Below are positions 41,126 through 53,760 of a stretch of DNA of 64,000 nt, piece after piece. A program made the translations under genes and the position numbers. The stretch comes from Pterobdella sp. o SKG-2022 (lineage: Eukaryota > Annelida > Clitellata > Hirudinida > Piscicolidae), in NCBI GenBank assembly GCA_964035795.1, contig OZ038320.1, positions 21,904,589-21,968,588 on the forward strand. Reading direction: 5' to 3'. Numbering within the stretch: position 1 is the first letter of the stretch; every line of letters begins with the position of its first letter. The notes under the pieces were generated by a model, which did no database searches, was not told the origin of the DNA, and saw only the letters and a list, made by a program, of their open reading frames with translations.

Positions 41126-41325
41126 NNNNNNNNNNNNNNNNNNNNNNNNNNNNNNNNNNNNNNNNNNNNNNNNNNNNNNNNNNNNNNNNNNNNNNNNNNN
41201 NNNNNNNNNNNNNNNNNNNNNNNNNNNNNNNNNNNNNNNNNNNNNNNNNNNNNNNNNNNNNNNNNNNNNNNNNNNNNNNNNNNNNNNNNNNNNNNNNNNN
41301 NNNNNNNNNNNNNNNNNNNNNNNNN
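41126..41325. other. Assembly gap (200 N)
   Basis: A run of exactly 200 undetermined bases, so its true length and content are unknown. Any reading frame drawn across it is an artefact. Confidence 1.
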
Positions 41326-43728
41326 ATCTTATAGAATGCATGAAAACCACACTAAAAACGTTTTCTATTGTCTATAAACATTGAAAAATGACATTTCGTT
41401 CACTATAATCTCAATTTTTAAATTATTTATAGCTGGTATTGCTAAAACTTTTTAGCTTTCCACAAAAGTATTGCTCAAATAAATTTAACAATCAAAAAAA
41501 TTTTTAAAACTAAAATGTTTTTTTGAGTTTAAAAATATATGGAATTCTCTAAAACCTCATTTATAAAGATGTTGAAAATAATGAAAACATAAACGGTAGA
41601 ACAATGAAAGCCTTCCGAATATCAATCTGAACGACAATAATGGTTAGAAAGATAAAAATATACATGCTAATTCTAATTTTACTTTCATTTACTTAGTTAT
41701 TTTATTGAAACTTCAAAACACAATACGGGCTCATTGAACTAAAGTGTTATTGGGGAAAATCCCCCCTTAACGCCGACATCAAAGAATTTCGCTTTTAAAA
41801 ATTTGTCGAAATCCTAAATGGGCACGGATTTTATATGAATACATCAAAAAATCGCCTTGAATTAACGTTCTGAATAGAATGGCTCTGGTACCAGCTATAA
41901 AAATATAATAAAACTATATTAACGTTTAATGTTTAAAATAAAAATGAAAAGAATTTGAAAATTATTTTCATTGGATGCTTTCATTGAAGGTTATCATCGA
42001 AATTCATTCTATTAAAAAAAAATTTCAGTGAAAAATTTAATAAGAACCAAAAACGAAAAATTGAATTTCTATCGAATATGTTTTTAACTTTCATTTTCCA
42101 ATAGAATTTTTTTTTGAAAATTTATTTCTCATAGTGAATTAATTCTTTCCGGAAACCGCCAACAATTAAAACTGTTTGAAATCATTATAGAAATAATATT
42201 ATTGCATGAGCCTTCAAACATTATTTTTTCTTTTGGTTGAAAATTATCTCAAAACTTAATTATACTTTTTTAATCACAGGAAGCTTTTAATGGTTCAAAT
42301 GAAACCTATTTGATTATTCTATTTACCTAAAAAGTAAATTGAGTTTGCTGAAAACAATCTGACTCATTAACTTTGATACAATGCAAATGATAACCTGTTT
42401 TGTGTTTTTTTAAATATGTTCAAAACCTAAAATTTCTTCAAATTCCTATAATAAGAGCTTCTGAAGCCTCAATTATTTGGCTGGTAAGCTGAAAAGCTGT
42501 TCATATGATTCTAATTTTAAAAACTATAAATTAAAATAATCTTTGAAACACAATTTTTAAATAAAAGATATAAATTTTAATCTTTCTTAAATCCGTGAAT
42601 ACCTCATAAAACAATGTACTTATCTCATCTACATAACGGAAGCAGGCTTTTTATATTGGAATTAATTTTTTGCTTTTTGGCTAGCATTTTTTACTTCTCA
42701 AGTAATTTTTCACGAGAAATCCACTGATTATATAAAAAACGCTTTGAAAACGCTCGCAAACCTTATAATGAAATTGGAAGGATCTCAAAAGTGTATGTTT
42801 TACAATGCATGGCATCTTAATTGGAACTGCTCATTGCCGGTTCGATCATTTGTTTATTTTATTTTTAAATCATTGCAAAAAATTTTTTAACTAAAAGTTT
42901 TTTTTTCAATCTAAATTATTTGAAAGTTCATTTTTGTTGCTAGGAGGATGAGTAGATGCGAATCCCTTATTAAAAACATTGGCTCCTCGGTGAAGAAAAT
43001 TTAAACTTATTTTAGAATTTAAATTATTTCATTTATGTTTTGAATTTAGCTTGATATTTTATGATTTGAATTAAAATTAATCAAATTGAACTGGAAAAAG
43101 CTTTGCCTAGAACATTCTCAAAAATATTGCTTTCGAAATCATTTGAATTGTCATCATCTCTGATTAGGTTTTTTTTTCTTCCTCATAGCGTTATAAAAAA
43201 ATTACACTAATAATAATAATTTCTAAAAAATCAAAATATCAAAATGAGACTGAACCAGATTTGAGAGCACGACATTAAATTATTTGTTTAAATCCATTTA
43301 AAAAATTTTCAAAAGTATTTTAGAATAGGACAGATGCGGACCCTTTCTCATCGATGTCAATGCATCATCATTAGTTTTATCATCTCACAATTTGAAATTT
43401 CAAGCAATTTCAAAAAAATTTTGAACTAATTAATAATAAAAAATATGGAAGGAAATCCCGTCATTTTAAAGGCTTTTTCTTTGGCTTGCCTTACTTTCTG
43501 CCTCAACAAAGTAGAAAATCAAGCTGCATTTTGAAAACTCAATTAAATACATTGAAATCACAAAAAAGTTAAAGAAACTTCTCAGTTACAAATTGTATTC
43601 CAAAAATTGCGTTTCAACACTGGTTTCACTGAAACAACGTGTTTGAGGTTATTTCTTTTCTATGAAATTGAAAAAAAATTTATGCCACAAAAAAGCATCA
43701 AATTTCAAAAAGGCTGTATCACTTACAA
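41326..43728. other. AT-rich intergenic DNA, nothing recognised
   Basis: No coding block, RNA gene or clear repeat was recognised between the assembly gap and the candidate exon at 43729. Confidence 0.55.
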
Positions 43729-43879
43729 CATGTGCAAATATCAGTATAGAAAAGCGTGAGTGTTCTCTAGCGGTAAATCTTGCGGTGGGAGGCTCTTGAA
43801 GCCACAATGGCTGTAAATAGCACATGTTTGTGCGCTTGGATTTGTTTATTTCTGCTCCTATGTTTGTATTTACATACAT
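43729..43879 (-). other. Weak candidate first coding exon
   Basis: A minus-strand open frame from ATG at 43879 is richer in G and C than its surroundings and includes LQPLWLQEPPTARFTAREHS. It is followed by a consensus splice donor (CATGTT then GTAAGTGAT). I do not recognise the peptide. No partner exon was found downstream on the minus strand. It could be an alternative first exon or chance. Confidence 0.2.
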
Positions 43880-46795
43880 TTTCGAATGTTATGTTTGCAA
43901 ACAAGATTTATATGTTTCTGATGTGTTTTTTCAGTTGTATACAAAGCATACAATAGATTTTTATGAAGTAAAGGGTGTTGTTGATTTACGACCATTATAA
44001 TTTTCATACGAATTTTTGCAGATTTGTTGTTCAAAAGGTTTACAGATTACATTTGATTCACTTTTCAAAAATGAGCTTTCAGCAACTTTTTTCTAATATT
44101 TAAATCATCTTTTTTGAAAAAAAAAATTAAAAGGAGATTTTCATTACTTTTTTTCTATTAGTTCATTTGTTGACATGTCAATTTAACAGTGTTCATATTC
44201 TGTCTCTTAAACGCCTTTCAAAAGCAAAAAAGAATTTACGGTTTAATTTTGAATCTTTAATTCGAAAATTTTTGTTCTTCTATTTTTGTTTCAACTCTAT
44301 GGTTACTATAATAATAAGCAACAACTTTGATCTTTTGTATTAAGGTGCCAGACTGGTCTTAGATGTTCGCAACGCTTATTAACTACCTGTCTATGTAACG
44401 AAGGTTTGCTGAAAGTTGACTGTCAAAACATTTCATTAGAAGTCTTCTGTTGAATTTTTTTTGATATAAAATTATATATATAACAACAGCTGTAACTATG
44501 TGAATGACAAAGGAATTTTCAAATTTTTACCTTGTAGGTTAGCAGTTTAGCAAGCCAGATCGCTGAGTTAAATGTCGTTTGGTGTCGTAGCACAAGTGTA
44601 TGTTGTTTTATTGAGAACGTTTTCACTGATTTTTATTATCAAATAAACGTTTTCGATACGTTTCGATTTCATTTAAAAACTTTAAAAATTCATAGAATAT
44701 TGTCACTCTTCTCTTTTAAATTTTGAATTCAAATGTTTTTTTCACAGAAGACACATTCTAATTTTTTTAAAAGTTTTGAGCTTAAATTCTGGTTAAGAAT
44801 CGAAAGCACTCAGTTTAGATAAGAATTTATCTTTTTAGGGTGACTGAAAGCAACAAGATTTTCATACTATACTATTGGTTTTAATTCTTTTCAGCATAAT
44901 TTCTAAACTTGGTTTTATATTGCAACTTATTTCTCGTTTTTTTTACAAGATTTATTCAAGGTTTTTTTCATCGGTGAACGTAAACTTGATATTAAAGCTC
45001 GTGTATGAAATGTTTCCATTTAAATATAGAGTTATAGATGACATGCTAAAAAGAATGGGATAAAAAGTCCAAGCATATATGTATAAAAAAATAATTAAAA
45101 TGTTTTATAAAAACGAAAAAAAGTGAGATTTTTTATTAAGAACTTGCTTAAACTCAAAACTACACTATCCACTTTCTTCTTGAGTGTTTCAGCAAGAATC
45201 ATAAAAGTTTTAACGTGCTGTAATTAAAAAACACTTTAAAACATCAACAACATTTTCGACGGAGAAAAAGATACTATGTATCGTATATTCCAACGCCAAG
45301 TAATGGAAAAAGACTCAACGAAAAATGGTGTACAAAATTAGAAAAAAAACAGAAAAAATTGAAAAATTCAAAAATATATTAGAAAATCTATTGAAGGAGG
45401 AAACTCTCGTCAAGTGGTCATTATTAATAAATCAACATTTATGCGAATTATTTCACTCACCAACTTGGTAAAATTTAATAAACTGTAAGAAATTGATTTT
45501 TTTTGAAAACTTTTTTAAAAATTTACATTTGAACTTGTTTAAGCAGGGGTCTGCCTAAGCAATTGTAGGCTTGAACGATATCCAACACTGGAACTATAAA
45601 AATCATATAATTCCATTCAAAAAATTTTTTAATTATAAAAAATTGAATGAATCATTAATTAATTTTACGTGGATTTAACTTTCTACGATACAATGAGATT
45701 TTAAAATTTATACTAAGTCGCATATTATTCTAATGGTGATGCATTGTTGTTTCCATTTTATCTCCCACTCGGATATTATTATTTTAAAAGCATTAATTTT
45801 TATGACTCTGAATATCTCATCTATAAAATATCTTCTTTGGATGTCACTATATTTTTGGCCTTTGAAATTCCTCGAGAGAACTGTAGCCCATTAAATATGG
45901 CATGAAATATAAAAAATTTAAAAAATATAAAAACATTAAAATCAAAGTGTTTTGATGTGAATTGATTATAAATGAAAACATGAAACATGAACAAGGGAAT
46001 GAAAGCAAAGAGGGAAGAGGATAGGACTATAAAGATGAACACTGCAGTCGAGCGTGCAGATGTGGTATTGGGGTGTTGATATTTATTCTTTCATTGTTCT
46101 TTTTTAGTTTGATACAATGGGTTAAAGAAATATAAAAACAAAATACTTAAATATTTTTTTGAATTTTTTCAAACTTGAAGTTTAGGATTTTTTACCTTTT
46201 CAAAAGTTTAATTCCTTACTTGCTAAAATAATTGAAAGCTGAAAACTTGTTCCAAGTATTCCGGGATAGAGTTTGAGGTTGTGAAAATTACTTCAGTTCT
46301 TTAAGATTTGAAGCTTTGCTGATAGAGAGTTGCACAAAGTTTAACACTTCATGGCATGATTTATTTTCAAAAAAATTTTTTATTTTAATTTAAATGAAAT
46401 TTTTCAGTTCAAAAAAGAGATCATTTATTTGAATACTTTTAGTCAAAAACATTTTGTTTGGGACAATATTTAAATAATTGAAAACTAGAGAAAAACCCTC
46501 GGTTTTTACCGGTATAGAATTTCAAGCACGAAAAAAACACTTTTTAGGAAATTAATTATTATCAAGTTTTCTCTGAATACACAAACAAGAGAAACAAGAA
46601 AAAAAAACTTTGATCAGTAAAATAATGGATTAAGTAAAACAAGAAACAAGTTGCTGGTTGAGAAACATTGAAGCAAGTAAATGGTTTGATCGAGTTAATA
46701 AGCACAGACTTTGTAAGACTCATGAAAAAAAATGCAGGTCAACAAAACTTTATTCAGTCTAGGTTATTGTTAGTAAAACATTGATTAGAAAAAGG
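43880..46795. other. AT-rich intergenic DNA, nothing recognised
   Basis: No coding block, RNA gene or mobile element could be supported here. Short open frames are present, as expected by chance at this composition, but none has codon structure or splice sites that stand out. Confidence 0.55.
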
Positions 46796-47257
<462 letters not shown>

Positions 47258-49365
47258 CAAAATTTTTTTCAAATATGAGTAAATCCAAAAAAAAATTTAA
47301 CGGTAATTTGACGAAATTGTGCAAGATAAGAAGCAACTCCTTTTAATCATATGTGAGTATTTTACGATTTGCCGGCTTAAATCCAACTTATTGGTCAATA
47401 GAAAAAATTCACTCATTTTTTAATACTTTTTGAGAATGTTTTTTAAAATGTTTTTATTAAAAACTTTAACCATATTTTATTTTTTATTCATGATTTTCGA
47501 AATAAAAATTTATTGTTTACGAAGTCATTTTTTTAATTTTCCACTTTTGGACCTTTGATGTCCACGTTGAGCACAATAAAAATACAGCCCCAATTGTAAG
47601 GAATTGAGGTTTTTGAAGTAAATTATTTATTCGTTGTCCTCCACTAATGGTAATATAGAGAATCATTCAATAAAATTCTTTTGATATAAAAAATAGAATT
47701 TCAATGACGAGTATTATAATAAAAAGAAAATAGTGTAAATTGAAATTCACACAAAACTATTGTTGTCAAAGATTTATAACTAATAAATGAATTCAATTAC
47801 AAACTAACATTTCTTTCTGATTTTAAAAATTTTTATATTAAACAGGATTATTTTGCAAATTTAGTCCAAAACAACTCTTTCCCATACACAAGAGCTTTCA
47901 TTATTTGCATATTATTCTCATCTAATTTATGGATTAAAAAGTTTGCCAAATAATTGTGAAAACAAAATAAAGTTTTTGCCAAGAAGTCTAAGCTTTATGC
48001 AAAAAAAAATTATCGGGTAAAATGAAGTAAAAATAATTTCTACAATGTGTCTCGAAACCGCAAAGATTTTTAAAGAAAAATATCGAGGTTTGAAAATATT
48101 TTGAGAATATTTACGACAAACGTCAAAAACTTTGCATTAATAATCTTTTTCTGGATTATGTCTTTGCTTTTTAAACAACTGGGACATCAACAAAAATTAT
48201 TTTTACCTATGTAAGAAACAATTTATTGAGTTAAAAATATATGGATGCCCGTTAACCAAAGTCCCTAAAATTAAAAACGTTTGTAGATACATATTATAAT
48301 AATTTTATTAAAATTCGATAAGCTCCCGAACAAGAAATTCATAAACAAGGCAGGTTCTATGGCCATTTTTGAATAATATCTACGTTACGGTGAACCATCA
48401 AGAAAGTTGGTGAAATCTTACCATAACTATTTAAATTTTCAATTGTTTAATGTGAGATGAAACATATAAACGTTAGAAAAATTTTCTTACAAAATTTTAA
48501 AAATGTTAATGAACTTTTATATGAAAATGCTTGATTTATAAACATTGTGCTTATGCACCTTAAAATATTCGATTTTAGCTGATATAAGAGAATTTCATTC
48601 TTTTTTACTTTCCGACTTTTTCTCATCCGAAAAAAGGTTCAGTTCGCTTGTATGTCAAAAATCTGTTTCGAAAGAAACTCCAACATTTTTATAATCATTT
48701 GAAAAATTTGTTCCATTAGAAAAAAAATGAATGTGACATAGTTTGGCTAATGAATTATGATTAGTTTTCGAAAGTTTCAGCTGATATTTTAGAATAAACG
48801 TGTTTTTTAATGAAAAAAAATCTTCAAAAGAAACTATATAAAATAGAATTTGACTTATGAATGAGTAACAACGATAAATATAATCGCAACTGCAGTCACT
48901 AAAAGAGTTGGAAAAGAGTGGAGTTGGAAAAGAGTGAGAAAGAGTTTAGTCTTAAAGTGATCTCAACCACCAAGCTTATTGTGGCTTTGGACGCTGAACG
49001 AGGTTTGGGAGTTTTTAATGTTATGTTATATAAACTTATAGTTTGATTAATAATTTGCCGAATTTTTAAATTTTTTCAAAGTTTTAAATCTTATTATTGA
49101 AAAGCTCATATCCGATTAGTTTTCTAAAAAGTTTTTTTCTGATTTTGAACTTCTAAATAAAAAATTTTCCAGATAAATATTTTTTCAAAAAGTTCAGCAT
49201 ATCATGAACATCAGATATCAAGATTCAAGATAAGATTGAATTTATCAAAATTATAGTTTCATAAAAAATCAATATACCTGGAACATTTTTATATTAAACG
49301 TCACAAGTTTGAAAACATTTCATTAAACAATTTGTGAGTTGAATATTCACGAAAACTGTCGACTC
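47258..49365. other. AT-rich intergenic DNA, nothing but a short tandem duplication
   Basis: No coding block was found between the microsatellite and the retrotransposon. A perfect tandem duplication of 16 bases (GAGTTGGAAAAGAGTG) lies at 48905-48936. Confidence 0.55.
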
Positions 49366-49452
49366 TTATTATTATTTATATTATTTATTATTTGTAGGGC
49401 GCACAGTTTGCAAGCTAGATTTGCTGCAGAGGCACTGCTCTAATCAGAAGGG

Positions 49453-52314
49453 CTATGAGAGAGAAATTTGGTTATAAAGATGCGTCTTTAAACGCTTGCG
49501 AAAAACTTTAAGAGAAGGTGAAAAACGGACATTAAGTGGAAGAGAGTTCCATAAGTCAGGGGCGATATGCGAGAAGGAGCGATATAAAAAAGAGTTAGAA
49601 GAGACAGGCTGATGCAGCCATAAACCAGAGTTCGAAGACCTGAGAGACTCAGGAGTCTGTCTAATGGAAAGACGGTCATGTAAATAAGCCGGCTGATTAA
49701 AATACAAGGTGTTAGCGGTGAGCCATAGCAACTTGAGCTGGGCTCTTAGTGCGACCGGCAGCCAATGAAGGCGATCGAGACAAGTGCGAGATGAAGAATA
49801 GTAGTCGGCTTGAAGAACGGTTTTAGCAGCACGATTTTGGAGAGATTGCAACTTAGAAATAAGACAGTTCGGGAGTCGACAAAGAAGAGAGTTACAGTAA
49901 TCAATCCTTAAAAGAACTAAAGAGATGATCAGAGCAACGGCAGTGTCAAAGGGTAGGAACTTGCGTGCCTGTCTGATAGCGTGGAGATGAAAGTTGGATG
50001 CTTGTATGATCTGAGAGACAAAGTGTGTAAAGTTGAGTCTAGAATCAAGAGTTACACCTAGTATCTTCAGTTTGGACGTTACGGAAAAAGTAGTGCCGTC
50101 AAAGATAACTTCAGTGGGAAGATTGGACTTGGAAAGTAGTATGGAACTGCCGACAAACATCACTTCGCTTTTGTTAGGATTCAACATGAGGTGATTGTTA
50201 GAAAGATTGAGCTGAGTGATGCATTCAGATATCTTAGTGAGGCTGGGATGAGGATCAAGGTAAGAGGCGCCTGTAAGAGAGTAATATCATCAGCAAACTG
50301 ATGATATAAAACGTCGTGCTTCTGTATGATCTCGCTAATAGGAGAAGAATAAAGAGGAAAGAGTATGGGCCCAAGAACAGAACCTTGAGGACACCAAAAC
50401 GAAGGGAGACAGGGGTAGAAGAAGAGCAGATTATTTTAGCAAATTGCTTGCGTTCGGAGAGATAGGACTGAAACCAGGATAAAGCAATGCCAGAAATGTG
50501 AAAGTAGTCTTCAAGGATATGCAGCATATTTGGATGATTAATGGTGTCAAAAGCTGCTGAAATATCTAAAGACACTAAGACGGCCGCAGACCCGGTAGCA
50601 CAGATATTGCGGAGGCTGTCAGTGATGTACAAAAGCGCAGTTTTCGTTGAGTGATGAGAGCGATACGCCGAATGGAAAAGGTTGAAGTTACTCAATACAG
50701 AAACATGAAAGGATAGTCTTTTGAGAACAACCTTTTCTAAAATTTTTGAGATGGTGCTGAGGTTTGAAATTGGACGATAATTAGATGGTTGCATGGGGTC
50801 TAGGTTATATTTTTTTAGTAAAGGGGTTACCTGCGCCGTTTTGAATGAAGTTGGAAAAATACCCTGTGAAAAGGAAAGAGCAGAAAGTTTGCATATAATG
50901 GAGGCGAAGATGCCGGAAAACTGCTTCAGCAGGAAAACAGGGATTATATCTAAAGGTGAGGATTTATTTGGGAGGGAATTGATCAATTTGATGATTTCGT
51001 CAACACTAGGAGGTGAGAAAAATGAGAGATTTGATTGGTCACTGTCAGTTAAGGAAGGCTGACGGGGAAGATTAGTGATCGGTGACGAGCTATGAATCAA
51101 ATCAATGTTAGTCTTGAAAAAAGTGCTAAAGTTTTCAACAAAAAGATCATATTCCGCAGGAGTCCGGGAGGAAGTGGAGGAGACCTGTGAAGTACGGAGT
51201 TCGCCGTTTTCCAAAAGGCTTTGGAGTTAGGTGTCGCTGAAGATAGCGACAGATTAAGATAATCAGCACGTGACTTGTTAATGGCGGCGCGGGCGAATTT
51301 ACGTGAAATACGGAATTTTTGTAAAAGATCATCAGGGACTACTTGCACGCAAAGCTTTCGGAGACTGGATATCTGTCTTTCGATTTTCCTTCTTCGGCGT
51401 TTGGCGGAGAGAGCATTTTCAGACAGATGAAAGTGTGAATGCAAGCTGGGGCGAAAAGTATGACTGCGTAAAGGAGCATGAGAATCCATCAGCGAAAAGA
51501 ACAATTTGTCCATGGAACTAACAAAGTCATCGACCTTAGAAATTGGAAAATTAATAAGTAAATCGTTTATAAAATTGACATCCTTTCCAAAGCAGGCCAA
51601 GTTGAGATTCCTGAAAGACCGAGAAGTGACACGATGAGGTGAAAGGTGGTGCCGTGAAAGGCTAAGACGGCACGAAATAAGGAAATGATCAGATTCAAAA
51701 ATTTCGCTGACAAGGTCAGAAATAAGATGAGAGAGAGAAGCCGGTGTGATAAAAAGATCAAGAGTATTGCCAAGCCTGTGAATTGGAAAGTTATTATGCT
51801 GCGTCAAACCGTGCTCTCGCAAAAGAATATTAAGGGGATTATCAAGATGATGACAATTAGAGGTATTAAAATCTCCAGCCATTATGAAATGATTGAATGT
51901 CGAAGAAAGAAAATAAAGATGAGTTCACGAATAAAATTACTTGAGTTAGGGGGACGGTAAATAACAGAAATGGTTAAGGAACGTGTTAGGAAAGAGGCTT
52001 GGGCAGTTAATACTTCAAAAGAAGAGTGTATTTCAGATTTGACGTGTCAGTTTAACGGAGTTGGAGGAAATCAAAGAAATACCACCACCGCGCTTTCTAC
52101 TAGAACGATGAGAATGTAGAACATGGTAACCTGGGGGAACAATGTCGTATTTTGTGACATTGTCGGCATCTTCCGGGGTCCACGTTTCAGTCAGTGCAAG
52201 GATATCAAATCGGTGAGTGGAGATCGCGTCCAGGATAAAAGTGGATTTGTTGCGAGTGGAACGGGGATTGAGAAGGCCAAACTTCACAGAAGGAGATGGA
52301 TTTTGAAGGTGCAT
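49453..52314 (-). pseudogene. LINE ORF2: endonuclease plus reverse transcriptase, frameshifted
   Basis: Apurinic-type endonuclease pieces are visible in order. They are FGLLNPRSTRNK and ILALTETW (52033-52314), a YRPPNSS motif near 51950, GDFN (51882-51870), and a region ending FESDHFLISCRL. The reverse transcriptase shows NYRPISNLSTISKILEKVV, the LDISAAFDTI box, the FGV/GPI region and the FADD catalytic box near 50295. The terminal block is 49453-50187 (LNPNKSEVMFVGS to LYNQISLS). At least three breaks are seen: between 52033 and 51882, near 51150-51210, and a one-base loss near 50391 just before the GSVLGP-type segment. Together they show a dead copy. Confidence 0.88.
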
Positions 52315-52430
52315 GACTAAGGCAGGCCTTCATTGCCAGGCCGTACGCTCCATCTCAAGTCGCACTTAATGCTTATACACCGGACAAGAAGAGGATGTGG
52401 TGACATGGTCATGACAAGGATGATTTAATT

Positions 52431-53733
52431 TTATTTAAAGCAGGGAACACAGAAAAGAGGAGAAGATCTAGAACAGTTGTCAGACGGATGGTCTTTGCCA
52501 CAGTGCTCACATACTCTAGGGTTGTGGCATTTAGATATATTATGGCCATAAGTCTGGCAATTCAGACATCTAGTAGGGTGAATACGGGAGTGGAAAGGAA
52601 ATCTACCAAAAGGGAGATGTATATTTTTGGACTTGAGCAGCGTGGGAAAAACAGTGCTTGGAACTTGGATAAGCCAATCACGGGTAGAAGGATTTCGTGC
52701 GTTAGGCCTCTGTCTGAAGGCACGAAGAGCGCTGGGATGAGCAGATGGAAAGAGGAGATTGAGAGAGGTCTCCAGTTCTTTATCCAAAACCCATGTCGGT
52801 AGACCCAGAACAGTGGTTGTTGGGTTTAAAAGAATTGGGTCATGGAGGCGGATGTTGGAAAGAGAGGAAAGAAAAAGTTTGGCATCTTTGAGTAAATCAG
52901 CAGAGTCAGCTTCCCAGACAACGGCATCAGTAGACTCACGAACATGTTTGGGATAAGACTTGAAGGTTTGTTTAGAAAGGTTAATGGATGAAACCAACCT
53001 TCTGCAGAGCTCACTGTGGTGGAAGTTATTTTAGTCAAATATTTAATTATAGGTGGAGTTTTCTTGATAGAATGGTTTATATGTTGGTTGGGGGGGAAGT
53101 GAGTGTGAGATTTTGTTAGTGGGTGGAGAAGAAAGGGTGTGCTTGTTTTTTGACAATAGTGCTGTAAGTAGGTTGAAGTGAGTTAGAAGTAAGAGTAGAT
53201 GTGATTGAATTGATTGGTGAGAATGATTCTAGTGAAATTAATGATGGAAAATTATTAATTAAACTAAGAGATGAAGTAGTTGTAGAAGCAGGAGATGGAG
53301 AAGTTGAAAATGATGCCATGCTTGTAGATGAAGTTGGAGAAGTGGTCATAGTTGTTGAAGTTGAGCTTGATGAAGAAGATGGAGTTGTTGAGAAGAGTGG
53401 AGTTATTGCATGGGATGAAGAGTTAGTTAAAGGAGATGTAGTGGTTGAGAAGATTGAAGTGGTTGAAGGAGATGTGGTAGTTGAAGTAAATGTAGTGGTC
53501 GAGGAAAGTAAAGTAGTTGAAGGATAAGAAGTAGTCAAAGAAAATGTGGTAGGCGAGAAAAGTGAAGGAGATGAGGTGATCATAGTCTTCGGCTTTCGCC
53601 CTCTTTTTTTTGGAACTGAGGGTTCTTCAGTCTTTATTAAGTTCAACACATTACTTTTTAACGTGTTGAGAGCTGCTTGAATAGAATCAATCTCGGAACA
53701 AATTATTTCGATGGCGGATATGTTATCGACCAT
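52431..53733 (-). pseudogene. LINE ORF1 protein region (AT-hook and CCHC zinc knuckles), frame-broken
   Basis: The first part (53116-53733) begins MVDNISAIEIICSEIDSIQA and contains an AT-hook-like basic motif KKRGRKPK. A long Ser/Thr-rich stretch follows. The second part (52431-52997, another frame) has a folded-looking region and then zinc knuckles: CLNCQTYGHNISKC (CX2CX4HX4C) and CEHCGKDHPSDNC (a shorter CX2CX3HX4C variant), followed by CVPC before the stop. In the family this protein binds element RNA and aids integration. A frame change between 52997 and 53116 breaks it. Confidence 0.8.
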
Positions 53734-53760
53734 AGAATAATCTTTTATGACTCTTCGCTT

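Larger units (their letters stand above)
49366..53760 (-). mobile_element. Non-LTR retrotransposon (LINE), CR1/L2-like, decayed
   Basis: A nearly full-length element of about 4.4 kb on the minus strand. From 5' to 3': an ORF1 region (53733-52431), an endonuclease region (about 52314-51720), a linker and reverse transcriptase (about 51300-50200), and a C-terminal domain ending at 49453. A short 3' untranslated part follows, then an ATAATA-type tail near 49366-49400. The reading frame is broken several times, so this copy is unlikely to encode active protein. The RT motifs SDISAAFDTINH-type (seen as LDISAAFDTINHPNMLHILE), WFQSYLSERKQ and FADD place it near CR1/L2. The 5' end is set by the first ORF1 start and may extend a little further. 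No target-site duplication was recognised. Confidence 0.93.

Noticed and set aside
41015..41350. Open frames crossing the N run
   Set aside because: They exist only because N bases cannot produce stop codons.
45540..45580. Similarity to 55740-55790 (AAGC...TAAGCAATTGTAGGCTTG)
   Set aside because: The match is short and gapped and could be chance in AT-rich DNA.
50793..52802. Several plus-strand open frames of 60-110 residues
   Set aside because: They lie antisense to the LINE coding regions and have no domain signal.
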